A DNA stretch of 19,021 nucleotides from contig CAZAAW010000036.1 in assembly GCA_964483325.1 (NCBI GenBank), positions 1 to 19,021 of the forward strand, written 5' to 3'. The stretch is from CAZAAW01 sp964483325. Lineage in GTDB: Bacteria; Pseudomonadota; Alphaproteobacteria; Rhizobiales; Kaistiaceae. The translations under genes were made by a program, and so were the position numbers. Below the pieces are notes generated by a model. That model saw only the letters and a list, made by a program, of their open reading frames with translations. It was not told the origin of the DNA and made no database searches. Below, one piece after another: positions 1-6,464 of this stretch; position 1 is the first letter of the stretch; the number at the start of each line of letters is the position of its first letter.

Positions 1-20
1 AAAAAGTGTCCACCATGTCC

Positions 21-54
21 CCGAACATGTGTCCACCTTGTCTCCGGTCCATAC
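21..54 (+). repeat. Copy 1 of a short 'tgtccacc' dispersed motif
   Basis: These 34 bases recur on the opposite strand at 6381-6414 with about three mismatches; the shared core is tgtctccggtccatac. Just upstream, at 6-28, the unit gtgtccacc.tgtc.ccg appears once more, so the motif is partly tandem here. No ORF is associated with it. It could be a remnant of an insertion-sequence end or a small dispersed palindrome; no transposase is visible. Confidence 0.55.
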
Positions 55-57
55 ATC

Positions 58-190
58 CGGTGAGGGATGGGTGCGCGCTTCCCAATGGCGGCGCTGTTCC
101 TGACGAAAGAGACGCCCATCCCTCCTCACGCAGTGGGGGAGGGTGGCCCCGGCGATAGCCGGGGTCGGGTGGGGAGCGCCGCCGGGCGTG
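58..190. repeat. Family B compound palindromic repeat; fills the gene-free 1-207 stretch
   Basis: The stretch before the first gene holds no supportable ORF. It carries inverted arms gtgagggatggg (60-71) and cccatccctcctcac (116-130), then gggagggtggc, a ccccggcgatagccgggg hairpin (147-164) and gggtggggagcgccgc. The same blocks, in the same order, form the element at 14247-14438 and parts of 5757-6440. It lies downstream of the HAD gene stop. It is probably a non-coding, REP-like intergenic element; a terminator role is possible, but no T tract is present. Confidence 0.6.
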
Positions 191-207
191 ACGCGCCTCT
201 GGCCCCG

Positions 208-885
208 CTACTCCTCCTCCCGCCACATCGCCAGCGCCTCGACGATGGCCGGCATGTCGGAGAGGCGGCGGATCACCGTTTCGGCGCCGGCTTCGGTGAG
301 GATGTCGGCATGGGCCGGCCAGGTATGGGCGCCGCCGGTGAAGCCGACGACGCGCATGCCGGCTGCCCTGGCGCCGCGCACGCCGGCGGCGGAATCCTCC
401 AGGACGATCGTCTCGGCCGGCGCCGCGTCGAAGGCGCGGGCGGCGTAGAGGAAGACGTCCGGCGCCGGCTTCGGCCGGCAGTCGGCGATGTCGGAGGCGG
501 AGAAGATGCGGTCGCCGAAATGGCCGGCGAGGCCGGTGCGCTCCAGCATCATGCGGATGCGGGCGCCGGGCGAGTTGGAGCAGACGCAGCGGTCGTGGCG
601 GAAGGCGGCCAGCATGGCGTCGGCGCCGGCCAGCGCCAGCACCTCCGCCGCCAGCCGCCGGTCGATCTCCTGCACCGTTTCGCCTAGCAGCGTCGGCGGC
701 AGCTTGCGGCCGAGATCGACCTCGACGCGAGCCCAGATTTCCGCGTCGGAGATGCCGGCAAAACGCAGCGCCGCCTCTTCCGCGGTGATCGGATAGCCTT
801 CGCGGGTGAAGAGGTCGGCATTGACGCGTGCAGCGACGATCTCGGAATCGACCAGCACGCCATCGCAATCGAAGATGACCAGCAT
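208..885 (-). CDS. HAD-superfamily hydrolase, subfamily IA (phosphatase)
   Basis: This 225-residue cytosolic protein should hydrolyse a small phosphorylated metabolite. All HAD motifs are visible: motif I DCDGV (residues 6-10, nucleophile Asp6 and acid/base Asp8), motif II in CSNSP (102-106), motif III Lys139 in RPKPAPDVF, and motif IV EDS at 163-165. An alpha-helical cap (about 15-80) sits between motifs I and II, as in phosphoglycolate and beta-phosphoglucomutase-like enzymes. The start is the ATG at 885, because DCDGV must lie at the extreme N terminus; the frame continues upstream only as low-complexity Arg-rich sequence. It follows the VWA gene by 52 nt on the same strand and may share its transcript. 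The substrate cannot be told from sequence. Confidence 0.9.
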   Translation of the reverse strand: MLVIFDCDGVLVDSEIVAARVNADLFTREGYPITAEEAALRFAGISDAEIWARVEVDLGRKLPPTLLGETVQEIDRRLAAEVLALAGADAMLAAFRHDRCVCSNSPGARIRMMLERTGLAGHFGDRIFSASDIADCRPKPAPDVFLYAARAFDAAPAETIVLEDSAAGVRGARAAGMRVVGFTGGAHTWPAHADILTEAGAETVIRRLSDMPAIVEALAMWREEE

Positions 886-937
886 GGCGGCCTGTGTAGC
901 ACGGCACCCGCGCGGCGCCCCAGCGGCGGCTTGCCGC

Positions 938-3010
938 CTATTGCACGGCCGGCGGCGGCGCCTCGAGCGGCTCCACCGGCGCCGCCTCGGGCGCCGGTTC
1001 CGCCGGCGGCGGCGGCGCGGGGGCGGGGCTGCGCACCTCGATCGGCGCCGTGGCAAGCACGGTGCCGAGCGCGCCCGACCAGTAGCTGAGCACATAGCGG
1101 CCGGGCTGCGCCGGCGCCGTCAGCGTGACCGGCGAGGCGGTGCCGACTCGTGTCGCCGCCAGCGGCATCTCGGCCCGGTCGGCAAGGCTGAGGCGGATTT
1201 CGTCGAGCGGCGCCGCCGGTCCCTGCCAGATGACGGAAACGCCGGCGCCGGGATCGACCGGCCCGTTGGCTGCCAGAGCCGCCCGCGCCGCCGTCACCGT
1301 CAGCGGCCGCCTTGCGATCACCGCCGCGCCCTGCGCCGCCAGATAGCGGATCTCGTAGGCGCCGGCCTCGGACGGCACGCCGATCGCCGCCGGCGCCGCA
1401 TCGAAGGGCAGGCGGGTGGAGCTGACGAAATCCGCATCGGGCGTCGCGGCGGCGGCAATGACGATCCGGTCGCCCGGCGCCGCCGGTCCGGTCCAGGCGA
1501 CGGCGAGCTCGGTGCCGCCGGCCGCCGTGTCGGGCGCGTCGAGCGTTGCCGTGGCTGCGCCGACGGTGAGCGGCTGGCGGTGCAGGACGCTGTTGTCGGC
1601 GCCGGACCAGTAGCGCAGCTCGTAGCTGCCGGCCGGGAAGGGAGCGTCGAGCGTCACCGGCGCCGCCGGCTGCGGCAGGCGCACGGCGGTGACGTAGTCG
1701 CCGTCGGCGCTGCCGGGGACGGCGACGCGCAGATCGTCATAGCGCCCGGCCGGGCCGCTCCAGGTGACGGTGAAGGGCGAGCCGGCCACCACGGTGCCCT
1801 CCGCCTGCAGCTTGACCTGCGCCGGGGTGACGGTGATGGCGCGGGTCGCCAGCACCGCCGCTTCGGGCGGCGCCGACCGGAGGCGAAGCTCGTAGGTGCC
1901 GGCCGTTCCCGGCGCCGTCAGCATCACCGTCGGCACGTTGCGCACCAGCGGGATGATCTTCGGCGCCGCACCGCCGGCGGCTGCCAGCTCCAGCGTCTCG
2001 CCGCCGACCGCCACCGCCGTCCAGGCGACGGTGAATTCCTGGCCCGCCGCAACCTCGGCCGGGGCGTCGAGGCCGGGCTGCGTCGCATTCACCTGCAGCG
2101 GCGCTGCGGTCAGCGTCTTGCCGGCTTCGGCATACCAGTAACGGACCTCGTAGCGCCCGCGCTCGGCCGGCGCGGTGAGATGCACCGGCGCGCCGTCCTT
2201 GGCGACGAAGGCGGCGCTGAGATGGGCGCCCGGCGGCGTGCCGGCCCAGGAAATGCGGATCTGGTCGCCCTCGCCGAGCGGCCCGGAATAGCCGACCGCG
2301 AAGGGCGTGCCCTGGGTGACGCCGTCCGGCACGGTGAGCGTCGCCTCCGGCAGCGGCGCTTCCGGCTCCGGCTTCCAGGCATCGGCCAGCGCCTCGGCCA
2401 GCGCGGCGGTGAAGCCGTCGGCATCGGCGGCGCGCAGATAGAGGCCGCCGGTCTGGTCGGCGAAGCAGGCGAGCTTCGGCGCATTCTCCTCCGAGACATT
2501 GAGGCCGACGATGCTGACCCTCAGCCCCGGGGCATGCTCCTTCACCGCCGCCACCGTGGCGCAGGGATCGGGGTCGCAGTTCTCGCCATCGTCGGTGATC
2601 ACCACCACCGTCGCCTTGGCCTGCGGGTCGGTCAGGGCGCCGGCCGCCAGGGCGATGGCGCCGGCGATCGGCGTCTGGCCGCGCGGCCTGATCTTGCGCG
2701 ACGCCGCCAGCACGCCCTCCACCATGCCGGTGGCCGGCGCGGCCAGCAGCTCGATGTCCTCGCAGGCCTCCTTGCGGCGGTGGCCATAGGCGATGAAGCC
2801 GAGCGACAGGTCCTCCGGCGCCTCGGTCAGCGCCGCGGCGAGGGCCGAGCGGGCGATGTCGATCTTCGGCGTGCCGCCGATGCGGCCGGCCGCCGAGCCG
2901 GAGCCGTCGAAGACGACGATCACCTCCGCCGCGCCGGCGGCCGGAATGAGCGCCAGCAGGAGGGCGAAGGCGAGGGGGAAGCGCAGGAAGGTCATGAACG
3001 CGTGCCGCAT
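938..3010 (-). CDS. Exported VWA-domain protein with five tandem ~85-residue repeats
   Basis: The product has 690 residues. A Sec signal peptide (about 1-28, core FPLAFALLLALIPAAGAA) is followed by a von Willebrand factor A domain (about 29-210). Its metal-ion site is DGSGS at 35-39, with Thr113 in GQTPI and the ITDD Asp pair at 140-141, so it should bind a divalent cation. Cysteines 83, 145, 150 and 182 could form disulfides. Five degenerate repeats follow (about 222-307, 314-394, 398-483, 486-572, 576-659), each with G.F.V.W.GP...GD.I near its start and L.AP...G.YELRYW near its end, as in a beta-sandwich (Ig-like) fold. A Pro/Ala/Glu-rich tail (660-690) ends the protein. The start at 3010 has GAGG about 12 nt upstream; Met6 (2995) is an alternative. 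It is probably periplasmic or surface-exposed and adhesive or protein-binding. No partner or process is identifiable. It is divergent from ccrM. Confidence 0.85.
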   Translation of the reverse strand: MRHAFMTFLRFPLAFALLLALIPAAGAAEVIVVFDGSGSAAGRIGGTPKIDIARSALAAALTEAPEDLSLGFIAYGHRRKEACEDIELLAAPATGMVEGVLAASRKIRPRGQTPIAGAIALAAGALTDPQAKATVVVITDDGENCDPDPCATVAAVKEHAPGLRVSIVGLNVSEENAPKLACFADQTGGLYLRAADADGFTAALAEALADAWKPEPEAPLPEATLTVPDGVTQGTPFAVGYSGPLGEGDQIRISWAGTPPGAHLSAAFVAKDGAPVHLTAPAERGRYEVRYWYAEAGKTLTAAPLQVNATQPGLDAPAEVAAGQEFTVAWTAVAVGGETLELAAAGGAAPKIIPLVRNVPTVMLTAPGTAGTYELRLRSAPPEAAVLATRAITVTPAQVKLQAEGTVVAGSPFTVTWSGPAGRYDDLRVAVPGSADGDYVTAVRLPQPAAPVTLDAPFPAGSYELRYWSGADNSVLHRQPLTVGAATATLDAPDTAAGGTELAVAWTGPAAPGDRIVIAAAATPDADFVSSTRLPFDAAPAAIGVPSEAGAYEIRYLAAQGAAVIARRPLTVTAARAALAANGPVDPGAGVSVIWQGPAAPLDEIRLSLADRAEMPLAATRVGTASPVTLTAPAQPGRYVLSYWSGALGTVLATAPIEVRSPAPAPPPPAEPAPEAAPVEPLEAPPPAVQ

Positions 3011-3170
3011 CTGTCGATTTCGCCTCAGTTTCTCGCCAAGCCCGGGCGAAATAAAGATGCCGGGCGCCTCTACGTTTCGTTAACCACGTCTCTCAACCCG
3101 TCATTCACCCTGCCCGGTAACCATAAGCGCGTTGGCAAGCGAGGCCGGCATTGGTTGTGTGGCGTGGGTA

Positions 3171-3175
3171 GAGTC
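3171..3175. promoter_or_regulatory. GANTC site just before the ccrM start
   Basis: GAGTC ends two bases before the chosen ccrM ATG, so the gene's own product should methylate it. In Caulobacter, GANTC sites in the ccrM leader are known to modulate its transcription. Here a role is only inferred, because GANTC sites also occur inside genes in this window. The 166-nt gap between the VWA gene and ccrM also holds a lone TTAACC (3080-3085), which resembles one half of a CtrA box, but no full TTAA-N7-TTAA. Confidence 0.35.
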
Positions 3176-3176
3176 A

Positions 3177-4307
3177 ATGGCCGGAGCGGCAAGGCGGGCG
3201 GGCGGGGCGGACAAGTCCCGCAACATCCTCGAGGTGGACACCATCGTCCAGGGCGATTGCATCGCCGCGATGGAGGCCTTGCCGCCCGGCTCGGTCGACC
3301 TCGTCTTCGCCGATCCGCCCTACAACCTGCAGCTTGAGGGCGCGCTGACCCGGCCCGACCAGTCGCGCGTCGACGCCGTCGACGACGCCTGGGACCGCTT
3401 CGCCAGCTTCGCCGATTACGACGCCTTCACCCGCGCCTGGCTGCGGGCGGCGCGGCGCCTGCTGAAGCCCGACGGCGCCCTGTGGGTGATCGGCTCCTAT
3501 CACAACATCTTCCGCGTCGGCGCGGCGCTGCAGGATCTCGGCTTCTGGATCCAGAACGACATCATCTGGCGCAAGTCGAACCCGATGCCGAATTTCCGCG
3601 GCCGCCGCTTCACCAATGCCCATGAGACGCTGATCTGGGCGGCGCGCAGCGCCGAGGCGCGGCCGACCTTCAACTACGACGCCCTCAAGGTCTTCAACGA
3701 CGACCTGCAGATGCGCTCCGACTGGCTGCTGCCGCTATGCACCGGCAACGAGCGGCTGAAGGACGAGGACGGTCGCAAGGTCCATGCGACGCAGAAGCCG
3801 GAAGCGCTGCTGCACCGCGTCCTCCTCTCCTCGACCAGGCCGGGCGATATCGTGCTCGACCCGTTCTTCGGCACCGGCACGACCGGCGCCGTCGCCAGGA
3901 AGCTCGGCCGTCATTTCCTCGGCATCGAGCGCGAGACGGCCTATATCGCCGCCGCCGAGGCGCGCATCGCCGCCATCGACCCGGTCGCGCCGGCGGCTCT
4001 CGACCTGACCAGGGGCAAGCGCGCCGAGGCGCGCGTGCCGTTCGGCGCGCTGCTGGAGGCGGGCCTCCTGTCGCCCGGCTCGGTGCTGACCGATTCTGCC
4101 GCCCGCCACGTCGCGCTGGTGCGCGCCGACGGCTCGCTCGCTGCCGGCCCGATCACCGGCTCGATCCACCGCGTCGGCGCCGCTGTCCAGGGCCTCGAAG
4201 CCTGCAACGGCTGGACCTTCTGGCACATCGAACGCGACGGCAAGCGCAAGCCGATCGACGACCTGCGCAGGATCGTCCGCGCCGACCTGGCAATGGCAGG
4301 GGCGTAG
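3177..4307 (+). CDS. ccrM: CcrM-type DNA adenine-N6 methyltransferase (GANTC)
   Basis: This 376-residue beta-class enzyme should transfer methyl from S-adenosylmethionine to adenine N6 in GANTC, as in cell-cycle control of alphaproteobacteria. The catalytic motif DPPY lies at residues 46-49 within ADPPYNLQLEG, a CcrM signature. The AdoMet motif FFGTGT comes later (230-235), the beta-class order. The C-terminal part (about 288-370, from VPFGALLEAGLL to WTFWHIERDGKRKPID) is the RAMA-type extension that CcrM uses for DNA recognition. Length matches the family (about 360-380). I chose the ATG at 3177 by comparison with remembered rhizobial CcrM N termini; a TTG at 3132 would add 15 residues of unlike sequence. 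It is transcribed alone, divergent from the VWA gene and convergent with mutY. Catalytic and DNA-binding regions look intact. Confidence 0.95.
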   Translation: MAGAARRAGGADKSRNILEVDTIVQGDCIAAMEALPPGSVDLVFADPPYNLQLEGALTRPDQSRVDAVDDAWDRFASFADYDAFTRAWLRAARRLLKPDGALWVIGSYHNIFRVGAALQDLGFWIQNDIIWRKSNPMPNFRGRRFTNAHETLIWAARSAEARPTFNYDALKVFNDDLQMRSDWLLPLCTGNERLKDEDGRKVHATQKPEALLHRVLLSSTRPGDIVLDPFFGTGTTGAVARKLGRHFLGIERETAYIAAAEARIAAIDPVAPAALDLTRGKRAEARVPFGALLEAGLLSPGSVLTDSAARHVALVRADGSLAAGPITGSIHRVGAAVQGLEACNGWTFWHIERDGKRKPIDDLRRIVRADLAMAGA

Positions 4308-4382
4308 GGGCGGGACACGCTGCCGGTCCCATTCCAACAGCGCTTCCGGGCAGCGCGCACCGCTCATTCCTGCCCCCGCGGC

Positions 4383-4511
4383 GTCATGGCCGGACTTGAT
4401 CCGGCCATCCACGCGAACACGGATGGCGCAGAACGAGGCGCCACGAGCGAGGCGCCTTCACAGGCTCCGCCGGTGTTCGCGTGGATGCCCGGGTCTTCGC
4501 CCGGGCATGAC
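4383..4511. repeat. Family A ~128-bp inverted-repeat element, copy 1
   Basis: It begins gtcatggccggacttgatcc and ends cgcccgggcatgac. The ~38-nt arms, each containing its own small palindrome (ggccggacttgatccggcc or cccgggtcttcgcccggg), can pair through ccacgcgaacac / gtgttcgcgtgg. It sits between the convergent ccrM and mutY, in the 266-nt gene-free stretch 4308-4573, which holds nothing else recognisable. Three further copies lie at 5865, 6162 and 16497. In this copy the GGCC arm is on the left. Confidence 0.85.
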
Positions 4512-4573
4512 GCAGCTGAGGCGTGGGCGGGACGCTTCTTGCCTCTCCCATAGGGCCCTCCGGGAGAGGACGG

Positions 4574-5671
4574 CTACTTCCGCTTCTTCGTCGCCCCGGG
4601 CAGGGCTGCCTCGATCGCCTTCTTCATGACGCTGGGCAGCGCCTCGCCGGGCAGGTCGGCGGCGCTTGCCCACCAGCAGCCGGCCGGCGCCGGCGCGTCG
4701 CCGACCGTGGCGCGCCGCACGGTCAGCTCCAGGCGGAAATGCGTGAAGACGTGCACCACCGTGCCGGGCACCGTTTCCCAGTCGGCCGCGAAGGGCGCCC
4801 CGTCCTGCGGCACCTTGCCCTCGATCCAGGCGGAGCCGGGCACCTCGGTCATGCCGCCGAGCAGCCCGGCATCGACGCGCCGGCGCAGCAGCACCGCCCC
4901 GTCGCCGCGCCTGGCGATCCAGGCCATGCCGCGCCGCGTCGGCCGGTCGGCCTTCGCCGCCTTCACCGGATAGTCCTCCTGCGTCCCGGCGATGCGGGCG
5001 AGGCAGGTTTCGTCGATCGGGCAGAGGGCGCAGGCGGGGCGCTTCGGCGTGCAGATCGTGGCGCCGAGATCCATCATCGCCTGCGCATAGTCGCCTGCGC
5101 GAAGCTGCGGCGTCAGCGCCGCCTGGCGGGCGCGGATCTCGGCCTTGCCCTGCGGCATCGGCGTATCGATCGCATGGAGCCGGGCGATGACGCGCTCGAC
5201 ATTGCCGTCGACCACCGGCGCCGGCTCGTCGAAGGCGATGGCGGCAATCGCCGCGGCGGTATAGTCACCGACGCCCGGGAGAGTCCGAAGCCCCGCCGCG
5301 CTCGCCGGAAACCGCCCGCCATGCTCGCGCATCACCACCGCCGCGGCATCGTGCAGGTTGCGGGCGCGGCTGTAATAGCCGAGCCCCGCCCAGGCCTTCA
5401 TGACCTCCTCGCGCGGCGCGGCAGCAAGATCAGCGACGCCCGGCCAGCGCTGCGTGAAAGCCTCGAAATAGCCCTTCACCGCCGCGACGGTCGTCTGCTG
5501 CAGCATCACCTCGGACAGCCACACCCGGTACGGGTCCGGCACGACGCCGACCGCCCGCTCCTCCGGCGGCACCCGCCACGGCAACCGCCGCGCATGGCGA
5601 TCATACCAGGCGAGCAGGGCATCGGAGAGGGCGGACATGGGCGGCGTCGTTCGCGGGATGGGCTCTGCCAT
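4574..5671 (-). CDS. mutY: A/G-specific adenine DNA glycosylase
   Basis: MutY removes adenine mispaired with 8-oxoguanine. In 365-residue numbering, the catalytic Glu54 is in EVMLQQT, the helix-hairpin-helix LPGVGDYTA is at 131-139, and the catalytic Asp155 is in VVDGNVERV. The [4Fe-4S] ligands C207-x6-C214-x2-C217-x5-C223 (ICTPKRPACALCPIDETC) are all present. From about 240 a NUDIX-like C-terminal domain, which reads 8-oxoG, runs to a Lys-rich end. Start choice is uncertain: GTG 5683 (weak AGGA about 10 nt upstream), ATG 5671 (used here) and ATG 5638 (MSALSDALLAWYDRH, closest to the E. coli N terminus) are in frame, and none has a strong ribosome binding site. It converges on ccrM, and its upstream gap is filled by repeats. 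Confidence 0.94.
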   Translation of the reverse strand: MAEPIPRTTPPMSALSDALLAWYDRHARRLPWRVPPEERAVGVVPDPYRVWLSEVMLQQTTVAAVKGYFEAFTQRWPGVADLAAAPREEVMKAWAGLGYYSRARNLHDAAAVVMREHGGRFPASAAGLRTLPGVGDYTAAAIAAIAFDEPAPVVDGNVERVIARLHAIDTPMPQGKAEIRARQAALTPQLRAGDYAQAMMDLGATICTPKRPACALCPIDETCLARIAGTQEDYPVKAAKADRPTRRGMAWIARRGDGAVLLRRRVDAGLLGGMTEVPGSAWIEGKVPQDGAPFAADWETVPGTVVHVFTHFRLELTVRRATVGDAPAPAGCWWASAADLPGEALPSVMKKAIEAALPGATKKRK

Positions 5672-5864
5672 GCGGTCAATCACAAGCGCCGCGTCCTGTC
5701 ACGTGGGCCGGCGGGCAAAGCTTTGCGAACGCACATCCGAGCGCATGCCACCGGGAGGTTCGCACCCATCCCTCACCGGGACGGGGAGGGTGGCGCGCGC
5801 GAAGCGCGTGACGGGTGGGGGACCCACGCCGGGCGCGACCGCACCACGCCTCCACCTCTGCTGC

Positions 5865-5992
5865 GTCATGCCCGGGCTTGACCCGGGCACCCACGCGAAC
5901 ACTGTTGGTGCCGAAAGGAACGCCGCCGGCGAGGCGCTCTTTCCTGCGCCGCCGGTGTTCGCGTGGATGGCCGGATCAAGTCCGGCCATGAC
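5865..5992. repeat. Family A inverted-repeat element, copy 2
   Basis: The element starts gtcatgcccgggcttgaccc and ends ggccggatcaagtccggccatgac. Its ~38-nt arms match in inverted orientation at about 33 positions. The central ~50 nt (tgttggtgccgaaagg...) resemble the reverse complement of the centre of copy 4, so this copy lies in the opposite orientation to those at 4383 and 16497. Confidence 0.85.
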
Positions 5993-6161
5993 GCTGGTGG
6001 GAGGGGCGATGGCGGTGCGAACCTCCCGATGGCGCTCCCCACCCGACCCCGGCTTCGCCGGGGCCACCCTCCGGACTTGATCCGGGGGGCGCGCGCCGAA
6101 GGCGCGTGACGGGTGGGGACTCACGCCGGGCACGACCGCACCACGTCTCCACCTCTGCTGC

Positions 6162-6289
6162 GTCATGCCCGGGCTTGACCCGGGCACCCACGCGAACACT
6201 GTTGGTGCCGAAAGGAACGCCGCCGGCGAGGCGCTCTTTCCTGCGCCGCCGGTGTTCGCGTGGATGGCCGGATCAAGTCCGGCCATGAC
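6162..6289. repeat. Family A inverted-repeat element, copy 3
   Basis: This copy is identical to the one at 5865-5992 over its full 128 bases and in the same orientation, 297 nt further on. The perfect identity, against diverged flanks, points to a recent duplication or ongoing gene conversion of this core. Confidence 0.85.
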
Positions 6290-6380
6290 GCCTGGGGGCG
6301 GGGATAGTGTACGAACCTCCCACCGTCGCTCCCCACCCGACCACGGCTTCGCCGGGGCCACCACCCTCCCCCTGCGGCTT

Positions 6381-6421
6381 GTATGGACCGGAGACATGGT
6401 GGACAGGTGTTCGGTCCGTAC
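6381..6421. repeat. Copy 2 of the 'tgtccacc' motif with short terminal inverted repeats
   Basis: This 41-nt block is bounded by gtatggacc and ggtccgtac, which are inverted copies with one mismatch. Its reverse strand matches 21-54. It stands 44 nt downstream of the smc stop codon. There is no ORF. It may be a mini inverted-repeat element or an insertion-sequence remnant. Confidence 0.5.
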
Positions 6422-6464
6422 ACGGGTGAGGGATGGACGCCCCTTTCGGGGAACGATGCGCGCT

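Larger units (their letters stand above)
5757..6371. repeat. Near-tandem duplication of a ~290-bp repeat block
   Basis: Two blocks, about 5787-6072 and 6082-6370, match at an offset of 297 nt (298 at the left edge, where copy 1 has one extra G). Each holds a family B fragment (gcgcgtgacgggtgggg), a complete family A element, and another family B fragment (ctccccacccgacc.cggcttcgccggggccacc). The family A cores are identical over all 128 bases, while the flanks differ at many positions. With the motif at 6381, this fills the whole 5672-6464 gap between mutY and the end of smc; I see no gene in it. ORFs here, with peptides such as MAGLDPAIHANT, are translations of the repeat. Confidence 0.8.

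Noticed and set aside
147..164. Rho-independent terminator after the HAD gene
   Set aside because: The ccccggcgatagccgggg hairpin lacks a T tract on either strand and is part of repeat family B.
3080..3098. CtrA box upstream of ccrM
   Set aside because: TTAACC and TCAACC are present, but the spacing between TTAA and TCAA is 9 rather than 7 and the second half is imperfect. It is noted only as a weak half site.
806..3337. An 843-codon open frame antisense to the VWA gene
   Set aside because: Its Arg/Gly-rich translation without motifs is typical of shadow frames in ~70% GC DNA. It also runs across the divergent promoter region into ccrM.
5699..6397. ORFs encoding MAGLDPAIHANT-like peptides in the mutY-smc gap
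   Set aside because: They are translations of family A and B repeats and change frame between copies, with no ribosome binding sites. They are not treated as genes.
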